Source: JAYFRE01 sp034926235 | Lineage (GTDB): Bacteria; Pseudomonadota; Alphaproteobacteria; Rhodospirillales; Magnetospirillaceae | Reading direction: 5' to 3' | Length of the DNA stretch: 64,000 nucleotides | Assembly (NCBI GenBank): GCA_034926235.1 | Contig: JAYFRE010000011.1 | Location: forward strand, 12,621 to 76,620 | Notes under the pieces: generated by a model | Database searches by the model: none | Told to the model about the DNA's origin: nothing | The model's input: only the letters and a program-made list of their open reading frames with translations | Made by a program: the position numbers and the translations under genes | Shown here: piece after piece, positions 36,752 through 44,147 of the stretch | Position numbering within the stretch: position 1 is the stretch's first letter | Layout: each line of letters opens with the position of its first letter

Positions 36752-37957
36752 TCACTCTCCTCTAAGAACGCGCGCGGGTGCTATGCGGATGGCGCCGCGC
36801 ACCGGCAGGATCGACGCCGCCAGCGCGGCGGCCAGGGACAAGAACAGGGTCAGGGGAATGACGATCGGGCGGAACGTGACCCAGGCGCCGAACACCGCCT
36901 GTCCCAGCGCTTGCGCCAGCAGAAAGCCGAAGCCCAAGCCCAGGGCCGTGGCGATCACGGCGATCACGGCTGTTTCGGACAGGAACTGGACGACGATGTC
37001 GCGGTTGCTGGCGCCGATGGCTTTTTGCAGACCGATCTGGGGCGTCCGTTCGGCCACCATCGCCGTTAAGGTGGCGTTCACACATAAGGTGGTGATGACC
37101 AGGATGACGCCCGCGACCAGGGCCATTAGCCCTTGGATTTTTTCCAGGATCTGGCCATCGGCTTGGGAAATCTTGCGGATCGGACGGATATTCAGATCGG
37201 GGAATTCGGCTCCCAGCCTCGCGGTCACGGTGTCGGCCTCGTTGGCTTGCAGAACCACGCTCGCCATCATGAAATCGGCTTTTCCGGGCAGATTCAGGAT
37301 TTTTTCGGCCAGCGACAGATTGACGAAGATCTGATCATCCTCAGCATCGCCGGTATCGATGATGCCCCGCACGGTCACCGGATGCCGGATGGTGCGGTCG
37401 GCGTTGGTGATGGTCACCGTTTTGCCGACGGTCAGTTCCATGCTTTCGGCCAGACGGCGGCCGACCATGGCGTTGCGTTCGTCGAAATTAGCCGAAACCC
37501 AGGAGCCCTGGACCTGCCAATAGGGCGAGATCGTGCGCAGACCGGGAAAATCGACGCCGACCAGCACCGCGTTGGCCAGATCGAGCCGCACCAGACCATA
37601 GAGAAAGGGACTGCCGCCGAGCAGCTTGTCCTTGGGCAGGGCGTGCAGCGCTTCGGTCAGCCGGGCGGCGTCGACGCCGCGCTCGCCCCCGCCCCCGGTC
37701 TTTTCCTGCCCGGTCTTTTGCGGCGAGATGATGACATTGGCCCCGAAGGCGCGCAGTTCCTCGCTCATCTTGATCGAAATATCGAAATAAAGATTGGTCA
37801 GGGCGGACACTACCGCCGCGCCGACCGTGATTGCGGCCAGGGCGATGCCGAGCCGGCCGCTGCGCACGGTCAAGGAGCGGAGAATCAGATGCAGGAACAT
37901 CCCAAGCCGACCCCGACCGGCGGAACGGCGGGGGGCGGTGGATTTAGCGGCGGCCAT
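36752..37957 (-). CDS. ABC transporter permease (MacB/FtsX family)
   Basis: A 401-residue permease. It has an N-terminal helix, a large periplasmic domain (about residues 60-270) of the MacB_PCD type, and three C-terminal helices with the FtsX motif V-A-E-R-T-P-Q-I-G-L-Q-K-A-I-G-A. It overlaps the preceding permease by 14 bp. Together with the ATPase and the other permease it should form a heterodimeric mechanotransducing ABC complex. Confidence 0.9.
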   Translation of the reverse strand: MAAAKSTAPRRSAGRGRLGMFLHLILRSLTVRSGRLGIALAAITVGAAVVSALTNLYFDISIKMSEELRAFGANVIISPQKTGQEKTGGGGERGVDAARLTEALHALPKDKLLGGSPFLYGLVRLDLANAVLVGVDFPGLRTISPYWQVQGSWVSANFDERNAMVGRRLAESMELTVGKTVTITNADRTIRHPVTVRGIIDTGDAEDDQIFVNLSLAEKILNLPGKADFMMASVVLQANEADTVTARLGAEFPDLNIRPIRKISQADGQILEKIQGLMALVAGVILVITTLCVNATLTAMVAERTPQIGLQKAIGASNRDIVVQFLSETAVIAVIATALGLGFGFLLAQALGQAVFGAWVTFRPIVIPLTLFLSLAAALAASILPVRGAIRIAPARVLRGE

Positions 37958-39260
37958 GCAACACCTCGACGGGCAGAAGGGCAGCGATCGACCGGGCGGG
38001 CAGGACCGATCCGGCCAGAACGGTCAGCACCGAAACGACCAGGACAACGGGGATCGTGATCGGCTGAATCTCAACGCCCGCGCCAAAGATGCTCCATCCT
38101 ACCAATTGAGCCACGCCGGCGCCGGCGACGAGGCCGATCAGGCCGCCGATCAGCCCGACAATCAGGGATTCGCCGATGAATAGCAGATGGATTTCCCAGG
38201 GCGCGGCTCCCAGGGCCTTCATCAGGCCGATTTCACGCGCGCGTTCCATGACGGTGGTGTTCATCAGCGCCGAAACGCTCATCGCGGCGGCGGCAATGGC
38301 CGCCAGACTGACGACCAGAAGCAGGGTCTGGATGCGGCTGATGACCGCACCCTCGCCGGCGGCCACCTGCCAGATCGGTCGGGCGGCGGCGTTGACCACG
38401 GCTTCTTCGATCTGATGGGCGATCGAACTGACATAGGCGGTGCAATACCAGATGTCGTATTCCTCTGTGGTCAAGGCTTCGGTGTCGCGCCGCGCCTTGG
38501 TGGACAGTTCGTTCTCAGGAATGGTCAGGGCGCTGACATCCACCGATTGCACCTTGCCCGGCAACGCGCTTAGTTCCTGGGCAAGCTTCAGGGGCGCGAT
38601 CATCGAATCGTCCTCGGGCCCGCCCGTGAACAGGATGCCGGAGACGGAAACCGGCCGTGCCGGGGCTTGATCGCCGGCGGGGGCCAGGGTCAGGCTGTCG
38701 CCTGTAGTGATGCCCAGCCGCGCGGCAAGGGTGTGGCCGACCAGGATCGTATCGGTAGCCCCGCCATCCGGCGAATCATCCGGCCAGACGCCATCGACCC
38801 GCCAAAGCGGGTTGATGACCCGGACCCCGGTGCGGTAATCGGGATCGTCGGGCAGGGGTACGACATGGCTGAAATAGGTGCCGGTCAGGGTCGCTTCCGC
38901 CCCTGCGTCCTTTCCGCCCTCGATCCGGACGGGCAGGGACAGGTGCGGCGCCAGGCCGACGATATTGTTGCGCCAGAAGATGTCCTTGATCTTGGGCAGA
39001 TCGCGTTCGTTCAGATGGTCGCGGCCCTTGAGCGGGTTGTAATCGACGCCGCCGATCATCAGCGGCATGGCGTCGCCCTTGGGCGTGACGCGGATGTTGG
39101 AGCCGTAGGATTTCATCTCGCGGGCCATCTTGTCGCCGATATCGACCGACAGTGCGAACAGGGCCGTGATCAGCGTCGCCGCCAGCGCCACGGTCGTCGC
39201 CGCCAGCGCTTTGCGCCGCCGGCCCTCGAAAAAGGATTGGCGCAGCATTCTCAGCAGCAT
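37944..39260 (-). CDS. ABC transporter permease (MacB/FtsX family)
   Basis: A 438-residue permease with the same layout as its neighbour: helix near residues 20-40, a periplasmic MacB_PCD domain and three C-terminal helices including M-E-R-A-R-E-I-G-L-M-K-A-L-G-A. It follows the DUF2318 gene by only 5 bp, and overlaps the next permease. The pair is the counterpart of the two permeases in Campylobacter P19/FTR1-type loci. Confidence 0.9.
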   Translation of the reverse strand: MLLRMLRQSFFEGRRRKALAATTVALAATLITALFALSVDIGDKMAREMKSYGSNIRVTPKGDAMPLMIGGVDYNPLKGRDHLNERDLPKIKDIFWRNNIVGLAPHLSLPVRIEGGKDAGAEATLTGTYFSHVVPLPDDPDYRTGVRVINPLWRVDGVWPDDSPDGGATDTILVGHTLAARLGITTGDSLTLAPAGDQAPARPVSVSGILFTGGPEDDSMIAPLKLAQELSALPGKVQSVDVSALTIPENELSTKARRDTEALTTEEYDIWYCTAYVSSIAHQIEEAVVNAAARPIWQVAAGEGAVISRIQTLLLVVSLAAIAAAAMSVSALMNTTVMERAREIGLMKALGAAPWEIHLLFIGESLIVGLIGGLIGLVAGAGVAQLVGWSIFGAGVEIQPITIPVVLVVSVLTVLAGSVLPARSIAALLPVEVLHGRR

Positions 39261-39265
39261 GGTCT

Positions 39266-39901
39266 TCAGCCTTCCATGTCTTTATGGCCCTGGACCCGGA
39301 AATAGCGGCTTTCCTTTTTCCCGATATAGCGTTCGGGGTCGGCGCGAAAGGTTTCGTAGGAATCCTTGCCCGAGAAGAAATAGCTATAGCCGCCATAATC
39401 GAACTGGAACGGCGCTTTGGTGTTGAGCAGGGCTGCGCCCGTCACCGGGTCTCTGACTTCGATTTCGACCACCTCGGAAAAGTAGCGCGCGCCTTTTTCC
39501 AGATCTTGGGTAGAGATGACGATGACGTCGTCTTCGACCCGATGATGAAGCGGGATCGGATTGCAGCCGCCGGGCTTGCCGATCGACGGACGGAAGATGC
39601 GCACATTGCAGGCGATGCAGATGATTTCCTCGCCCCGCTGCACATAGCCCTTATCGCCGCAGATCATGCAGGCGTCATAAACGACGCCGATCGCGGCATG
39701 GGCTTCGTCATAGCGGTTGATGAGGAAGAAGCGCACCCGGTGTCCGTCCGAGGTGACGAAGGCGAAGCGGTGCAGGCCGCCATCCTTGACCTCGGCGATC
39801 GGGAAACGGATATCGCCTTTTTCATCCGGGGTGACCGGCAGAGCGGGGGACAGAGAGGGCGGGCGTGAGGCGTAAATAAAGCGGCCCGCGAAAAAGCGGG
39901 C
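39266..39901 (-). pseudogene. 5'-truncated DUF2318 (Fe-S / metal-binding) gene
   Basis: The reading frame is open from a TAG at 39902-39904 to its stop and encodes the soluble C-terminal part of a DUF2318 protein: P-I-A-E-V-K-D-G-G-L-H-R-F, then A-C-M-I-C-G-D-K-G-Y and C-I-A-C-N metal-binding cysteine pairs, G-G-C-N-P-I-P-L, and a YHS-like end (FDYGGYSYFFSGKDSY). Full-length members have a membrane N-terminus of several helices, which is absent. No ATG lies in the open part; the best possible start is GTG at 39736, which would discard 55 conserved-looking codons. The truncation coincides with the prophage end. Expression of a partial protein cannot be excluded. Confidence 0.72.
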
Positions 39902-39902
39902 C
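39883..39902. terminator. Hairpin at the host/prophage junction
   Basis: Perfect 7-bp arms GGCCCGC (39883-39889) and GCGGGCC (39896-39902) with loop GAAAAA. On the minus strand the stem is followed by GCTTTATTT, a weak U-tract, so it could end prophage transcription. It falls inside the open part of the truncated DUF2318 frame. Confidence 0.5.
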
Positions 39903-40146
39903 TAAAAGCGCGAAAAACGGATTTTGGCTCTTTTTCAATCTTTGAAATTTAATTTCGGAATTGGTTGGGCTGTGACCTGATCGTCCCGCCGCTAGAACAG
40001 CGGCGGCACCTCCCCCTATCTGCCCTATCTGCTTTTCAACCGATAGAACGGCCTATGCGCTCGGTTTCGACCGTCCGTTTCGGGACAAGGGTGGCCGTCC
40101 GCACTTCGCTAGAGGTTGGAATCACCAAAATGAAAAGATATTTTTC

Positions 40147-40175
40147 TTGATATGAAAAGTTTCTTTTCATATACT
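40147..40175 (+). promoter_or_regulatory. Near-consensus promoter overlapped by a palindromic operator
   Basis: TTGATA (40147-40152) and TATACT (40170-40175) are separated by exactly 17 bp. The spacer and both edges form a perfect inverted repeat with 10-bp arms ATATGAAAAG (40150-40159) and CTTTTCATAT (40163-40172). An extra half-site ATGAAAAG lies just upstream (40130-40137). Transcription would begin near 40182 and read the structured leader, the 21-codon ORF and the HTH gene. A repressor binding the dyad would block the promoter completely. Confidence 0.7.
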
Positions 40176-40213
40176 GTTTTTGTGAACGGGAATTGCCCCG
40201 GACACGAAAACCG

Positions 40214-40360
40214 AAAGGAGGTGAGAGAGTTGGGGAAGGCAATCTTCCTGGTGGTTTTTAGCTTGGTGCTCTTGACCAGCGGACCGGCTAACTAACCACC
40301 GAAGGGGGCTCTAGGGGGTTCGCCTCCTAGGGTCTCCCCTCCCCAAACTCTCTCAACGTC
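40214..40360 (+). ncRNA. Structured leader RNA with switch-like masking of a ribosome-binding site
   Basis: Three stems can be drawn. P1 pairs GAGAGAG (40223-40229) and GGGGA (40232-40236) with CTCTCTC (40348-40354) and TCCCC (40340-40344), which buries the TTG start. P2 pairs GGTGGTT (40250-40256) and TTAGC (40258-40262) with AACCACC (40294-40300) and GCTAA (40287-40291). P3 is CTAGGGGG-TTCG-CCTCCTAG (40311-40330). Alternatively CGCCTCCT (40321-40328) can pair with the Shine-Dalgarno AGGAGGTG (40216-40223), excluding P3. No known RNA family was recognised. Confidence 0.5.
40230..40295 (+). CDS. 21-codon hydrophobic peptide ORF in the prophage-end leader
   Basis: The ORF starts with TTG 8 nt after AAAGGAGGTGA (40214-40224), a perfect match to the 16S anti-Shine-Dalgarno, and stops with TAA at 40293. 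The peptide has a lysine at position 3 then a hydrophobic core (AIFLVVFSLVLLTS) and a short polar end, so it resembles a single-pass membrane micropeptide, a type I toxin or a leader peptide. Its start codon lies inside stem P1. A GTG at 40221 in the same frame is too close to the Shine-Dalgarno. Translation is not proven. Confidence 0.45.
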   Translation: MGKAIFLVVFSLVLLTSGPAN

Positions 40361-40384
40361 GGAAACAAAAATACGAGGATCGGA

Positions 40385-40597
40385 ATGTTGGTGCAAGACC
40401 TCAAAACGTGGCGGGCTGCTCTGCGCCTTACCCAGGATCAGGCGGCACACGTCCTGGGCATCTCCCGCGTCGCCTGGGGGCAGCGCGAGAAAGGGGCGGT
40501 GCCGTTGTCCCAGGAGACGCGCTACGCCCTGACCTATCTGACTGACCACCCCGAGGAGGTGACGGCCAGATTACGTGATTATGTCAAGCCGGGCTGA
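40385..40597 (+). CDS. Small XRE-type helix-turn-helix regulator
   Basis: A 70-residue protein consisting almost only of a helix-turn-helix (LRLTQDQAAHVLGISRVAWGQREKG), the Cro/C1 fold. It is the only gene facing plus in the prophage segment and lies downstream of the operator/leader. Its stop overlaps the 3' end of the methylase gene by 19 bp. It may repress its own promoter or govern the methylase, but its target is unknown. The ATG at 40385 has a modest CGAGGATCGGA upstream. Confidence 0.8.
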   Translation: MLVQDLKTWRAALRLTQDQAAHVLGISRVAWGQREKGAVPLSQETRYALTYLTDHPEEVTARLRDYVKPG

Positions 40598-41375
40598 TTG
40601 GTGATAATCAGCTCGGCCGCGCTGACCGACCCTTGAGCAGAAACGGAATATTTCAGTTCGACCGGAACTTGCCGGAACGCCCCGAATATCGCCCGCACCT
40701 CGGGCCGATCGTTGATCGAGAGAATAAACCGGCCCTTGATCCGCTCCAGGAGCCCGGCCAGACGAGCGAAATCATCCCGCCCGAACATCTCCTTGCCGTA
40801 ATAGTCCTCGCAGCCGAAATAGGGTGGGTCCACATAGAATAATGTGTCCGCGCGGTCGTATCTGGGAATAAACGCTTCGTAGGACAGGCACTCGATCACC
40901 ACGCGGGTCAGGCGGCTGTGAATATCCTCCAGGACCGGCACCAGCTTGGTGACATCGAACCGCGCCGGGCGGGAAACGCTGACCCCAAAGCTCCGCGATC
41001 CGGGTTTTCCGCCGAAAACGGTACGTTGCAGATAAAGAAACCGCGCCGTCCGCTGCAAATCGGTCAGAGTTTCAGGATCGACGGCCAGCAGGCGCTCGAA
41101 TTCGGCCCGCGTGGTCAACTGGTAGCGGGCATGTCCAGGAACGCGACATAGTGCCATTGGAGAATCCTGAAAAACGTGGCCACGTCGCGGCTGTAGTCGT
41201 TAATCACCTCGGCCTGGGCCGCGACGCGGCGACGTAGAAATATCCCGCCCATCCCTACGAACGGCTCGGCATAGGTGGTGTGAGGGATGGTCTCGATCAT
41301 CGGCACGATACGTTTATAAAGGCGATGTTTCCCGCCCACCCACGGGGCGGCTGGAGAAATAGCGATAGATTCCAT
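40579..41375 (-). pseudogene. Frameshifted Dam-type (D12) N6-adenine methyltransferase
   Basis: Two overlapping frames together make one D12-class adenine methylase. The upstream frame (41375 to 41115) has W-V-G-G-K-H and the SAM motif F-V-G-M-G-G. The downstream frame (to 40579) has the rest, including the catalytic V-D-P-P-Y and N-x-x-G-L-T-like end. Homologous sequence passes from L-D-M to A-R-Y-Q-L-T-T-R-A-E-F across a -1 shift near 41134, consistent with loss of one base in the ATGCCCGCTACC region. No slippery heptamer is seen, so a broken gene is favoured over programmed shifting; a sequencing error is also possible. Confidence 0.78.
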
Positions 41376-41397
41376 GACAAAAGGTCTCTAGAAAGTT

Positions 41398-41515
41398 CCC
41401 GCCCCTGCAGGGGTGGCGGGACAGTCGCAAGGCGACCGATTGCGATTGTGTGGGCCTCCAACCCACGGCTTAGGCGCGCCAACGCCGAAGCCCCCGCCGG
41501 TCGCAACCGGCGGGG
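41398..41515. other. Tandem hairpins in the methylase upstream gap
   Basis: This 148-bp gap between the membrane-protein gene and the methylase holds five consecutive stems: CCCGCC/GGCGGG enclosing CCTGCAGG (41398-41420), GTCGC/GCGAC (41424-41436), GTGGG/CCCAC (41450-41466), GGCTT with GGCG paired to CGCC and AAGCC (41467-41492), and a 10-bp stem CCCCGCCGGT/ACCGGCGGGG around CGCA (41492-41515). Read on the minus strand they lie in the leader of the methylase. The last one may act as a terminator. Confidence 0.5.
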
Positions 41516-41523
41516 AAACCCTT

Positions 41524-42069
41524 TCAGAAATCGATTTGCATCCAAATCACGGCCAGCGCGACGCACCCGGCGGCGCAGCCCGATACCCACTCGGCAACCT
41601 CGTTCCGGTCAGCCTCGACCCGACGCCCGATCCAATAGCTCGCCGGCCACAGCACGGCCAACGCCAGCGCGCCGGGGCCGGTCGGCAGTCCGATCAACAG
41701 CCCTTTGACGCCCATCACGGCCCAGCTGTAGGCGGGCCGGGAAATATCCCAACCGACTGCCTGCCAGATCGGCCGGATGATCAATTCCAGCCGCTCGATC
41801 CGGTTCGGATCGCGCGGGCTGTCGTAGCCGCGCATCCCGTAAACGGTGCCGTGTCCGACTGCGTAGGCCGTCGCCGTCACAGCCCAGCCGATCAACCCGA
41901 CGACAGGCGATCCGGTCAACAGGTAGGCGGCCGCCCCGAACGGCGCGCCGAACAGAATTTTGAGCGGCAGCTTCGGAAAATCCGGCCACAGCCCGCCGCC
42001 GTGGAGCCGCGCGACGAGGGCCAGAATCAGCGGCAACAGCGCCAGCACCGGCAGCGTCCAGGCGGTCAC
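41524..42069 (-). CDS. Phage membrane protein of unknown function
   Basis: A 181-residue protein starting from GTG at 42069, which overlaps the TGA of the preceding gene. At least four hydrophobic segments (for example TLPVLALLPLILALVA, FGAPFGAAAYLLTG, GLLIGLPTGPGALALAVLW and GCAAGCVALAVIWM) indicate a polytopic membrane protein. It follows the fibre-assembly gene and precedes the methylase leader. A holin-like role is possible but cannot be supported. Confidence 0.75.
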   Translation of the reverse strand: MTAWTLPVLALLPLILALVARLHGGGLWPDFPKLPLKILFGAPFGAAAYLLTGSPVVGLIGWAVTATAYAVGHGTVYGMRGYDSPRDPNRIERLELIIRPIWQAVGWDISRPAYSWAVMGVKGLLIGLPTGPGALALAVLWPASYWIGRRVEADRNEVAEWVSGCAAGCVALAVIWMQIDF

Positions 42070-42482
42070 GATTCGGCCCCCGGAGCCTCGGGCCACACCG
42101 GGTTGGCCGGATCGACGGTGGTCGCCGGCAGATCGCGCAGTTCCTGGGCGTAGACCGCCCAGGCCGTCGCCTGCTCGGCGGTCAGGGTGGTAGGCAGGCC
42201 GAAACCCGCCTGATTACGGTGCCGGTCCAGGACCGCCAGCGCCTCGTACAGCCGGGCGTTCCGCTCCCAGCGCAGTTTCTCGGCGGCTGTCGGTTCGGGG
42301 GGCAACTCGGGTTCGCGCGGTTTTGGGGGATCACAGACGGCCAGTGCGCCGTCCGCGACCGTCACAATCTGTCCGGCTAAAATCCCGTCCAGCGCAGCAC
42401 TGTATTCGGCCTCGGTAATTTCGATCCCGCCAGCGATAGGGGCGCGCGAAATCACGCCGTCTCCTGCGAAAAATTTGCTCAT
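42066..42482 (-). CDS. Tail fibre assembly protein
   Basis: A 138-residue protein with the Caudo_TAP pattern: an N-terminal ITEAEYSAALDGILAGQIV, a proline-rich linker and the C-terminal VYAQELRDLP, close to the conserved W-x-x-Y-R-x-x-L-R-D segment of tail fibre chaperones. It is directly downstream of the fibre gene, overlapping by one base. It would help fold or trimerise the adjacent fibre. Confidence 0.82.
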   Translation of the reverse strand: MSKFFAGDGVISRAPIAGGIEITEAEYSAALDGILAGQIVTVADGALAVCDPPKPREPELPPEPTAAEKLRWERNARLYEALAVLDRHRNQAGFGLPTTLTAEQATAWAVYAQELRDLPATTVDPANPVWPEAPGAES

Positions 42483-43510
42483 CAGAAAATCCTCAGATAA
42501 TAGGTGGCCGAGATATTCCGGGGGCGGTTTTCGTCGGCGGTCGGGACGACGCGAGACGCGTCGAAAACAAATTGCGCCCCCAAGCCGCCAGTAACTGACT
42601 GGTTTCCCAGGGACTGCACTGAGCTGGTTTTAAACGCCCCGGTGCTGGTAACGGCGGACGGCTCCTTAAAACCACCAGAAATTTCTCCTGTGATATTCCT
42701 GATTGCGTCCCCCTCAATCACGCCGCTCTCGCCACCGCGCAAAAACCGGCGCTCGGTATTGATCAGGTGGATTGTCTGCCCGTGGAGCGGACTATCCGCC
42801 AGCGCGATCGCTGCCGTTGCCGTGATATCGGGCGCGGTGCCGGAAACGCTCTCGCCCGACAGCAGCCCTGAATTATAACTATCCCCAGCCGTCAATTTGA
42901 TAAACCGGGGGCCGTTTGGATCGGTCGGAGGGGTTTCTGTTCCGGGCAGGTGGTCCCAAATCCCGAACGGCTCACCGATCGCGCGGCCGGCCCATTTGTC
43001 TACCGTGAGGCTGGCCAGATCGGCGGGCGAGACGGTTTTGTCCGTCGCGGTTTTCGCCGCGATATCCTCCGCCGTCGCCCGCAGGCTGATGCCGGCGATT
43101 TCCGTGGTGGCGATCGGAACCGAGGCCTTGGTTTTTTCCCAATATTCGGGATTTTCTGCCGGGGATTTAGGGCCGACCTCGGGCACGTCCGGGCCGGACG
43201 GCTGTAGCGCGGCATAGCCGACGCCGTCGACCGCGACCGACCAGCCGGTCAGATAATTCAGCCCTGCCTGCCACGGATAAACGCCGCCCGACTGCAGGAA
43301 AAACAGGTGTTTTGTGATCAGCGCGTTGACCGCATTGAAAAATTCGCGCTGCGGCGCGACGCCGCCCGCTTCCAGGGGCAGGCCGGTCAGGACAGGCCAG
43401 CCCTGCGCATAGGATAAATCGCCCGTCCCGGTCGGGGTGTTGGCCGCGATCGGCAGCACGTCGCCGCCGATCGGGGACGGGAGGACATCAGGCGTCGACG
43501 GAATAGGCAT
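42482..43510 (-). CDS. Tail fibre protein
   Basis: A 342-residue fibre. The N-terminus (PQREFFNAVNALITKHLFFLQSGG) is a baseplate-attachment type, the middle has a segment of the ATTEIAGISLRATAEDIAAKT kind found in tail-fibre shafts, and the C-terminus ends N-R-P-R-N-I-S-A-T-Y-Y-L-R-I-F, a common fibre tip. It determines host range. The ATG at 43510 has AAAGGAG 9 nt upstream; the in-frame TTG at 43531 is less likely. Confidence 0.85.
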   Translation of the reverse strand: MPIPSTPDVLPSPIGGDVLPIAANTPTGTGDLSYAQGWPVLTGLPLEAGGVAPQREFFNAVNALITKHLFFLQSGGVYPWQAGLNYLTGWSVAVDGVGYAALQPSGPDVPEVGPKSPAENPEYWEKTKASVPIATTEIAGISLRATAEDIAAKTATDKTVSPADLASLTVDKWAGRAIGEPFGIWDHLPGTETPPTDPNGPRFIKLTAGDSYNSGLLSGESVSGTAPDITATAAIALADSPLHGQTIHLINTERRFLRGGESGVIEGDAIRNITGEISGGFKEPSAVTSTGAFKTSSVQSLGNQSVTGGLGAQFVFDASRVVPTADENRPRNISATYYLRIF

Positions 43511-44147
43511 CTTCTGGCGCTCCTTTGACAAAATTACCCTGGCCGAACGGCTGCAGACCGGAGCCCGCGAACCCGAACGTTTCGGCTCGCTTGACCTGAT
43601 AGACGTCGAACCCGACGCCCGCCGGTTTCGGCGGCACGTCGTCGCGCCGGATCAGCGCCGATTCGTAGGGTTTGAGATAGAAATCGAACAGGAACCGGAT
43701 TTTCATCGTGCCGGTGCGGACCACCATCGCGGCCCCGCGATCCTCGAACATCGTGTGAATGATCGCGTTGAGGGAGCGCATCGAGCCGTCCGAGATGTTG
43801 ATCCCGGCCTTGAAAAAAATCAGTTTCCGATAGGGCTCGTCGGAGAGCGAGAACGCGCTACCCGCCTGATCCAAAACGAACGATCCCTGGCCGAAGGGCT
43901 GCAGGCCGGAACCCTGAAACCCGAACGTCCGCGACGACTGCTCGACGCCGATGGTCCGCTCGATGTCCACGATCTTGCCCCAGACGTCCAGGCCCCAATC
44001 CCTGGCCTGCCGGGGATCGAAAACAGCCTGGTAAAACGCGTCGATACCGGCCTCTGGATCCACGCGGGCATCGAACGCCTCGATCAGCGCCAGCAGGCGC
44101 GGGCTGTTGGCGTATTGGGAGAGGATGGTTTCCCGCCAGTTTTTCAC
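43488..44147 (-). CDS. Baseplate/fibre-proximal protein, DUF2612 type
   Basis: A 219-residue DUF2612-like protein (QYANSPRLLALIEAF, GIDAFYQAVFDP), found between baseplate J and the fibre in myophages. An internal repeat occurs: TFGFQGSGLQPFGQGSF at about residue 73 and TFGFAGSGLQPFGQGNF at about residue 190. The repeated block may bind the same partner twice. It overlaps the fibre gene by 23 bp at its end and baseplate J by 4 bp. Confidence 0.83.
   Translation of the reverse strand: MKNWRETILSQYANSPRLLALIEAFDARVDPEAGIDAFYQAVFDPRQARDWGLDVWGKIVDIERTIGVEQSSRTFGFQGSGLQPFGQGSFVLDQAGSAFSLSDEPYRKLIFFKAGINISDGSMRSLNAIIHTMFEDRGAAMVVRTGTMKIRFLFDFYLKPYESALIRRDDVPPKPAGVGFDVYQVKRAETFGFAGSGLQPFGQGNFVKGAPEDAYSVDA

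Noticed and set aside
40579..41375. Programmed -1 frameshift in the methylase
   Set aside because: No slippery heptamer or downstream stem at the junction; a one-base loss explains it better.
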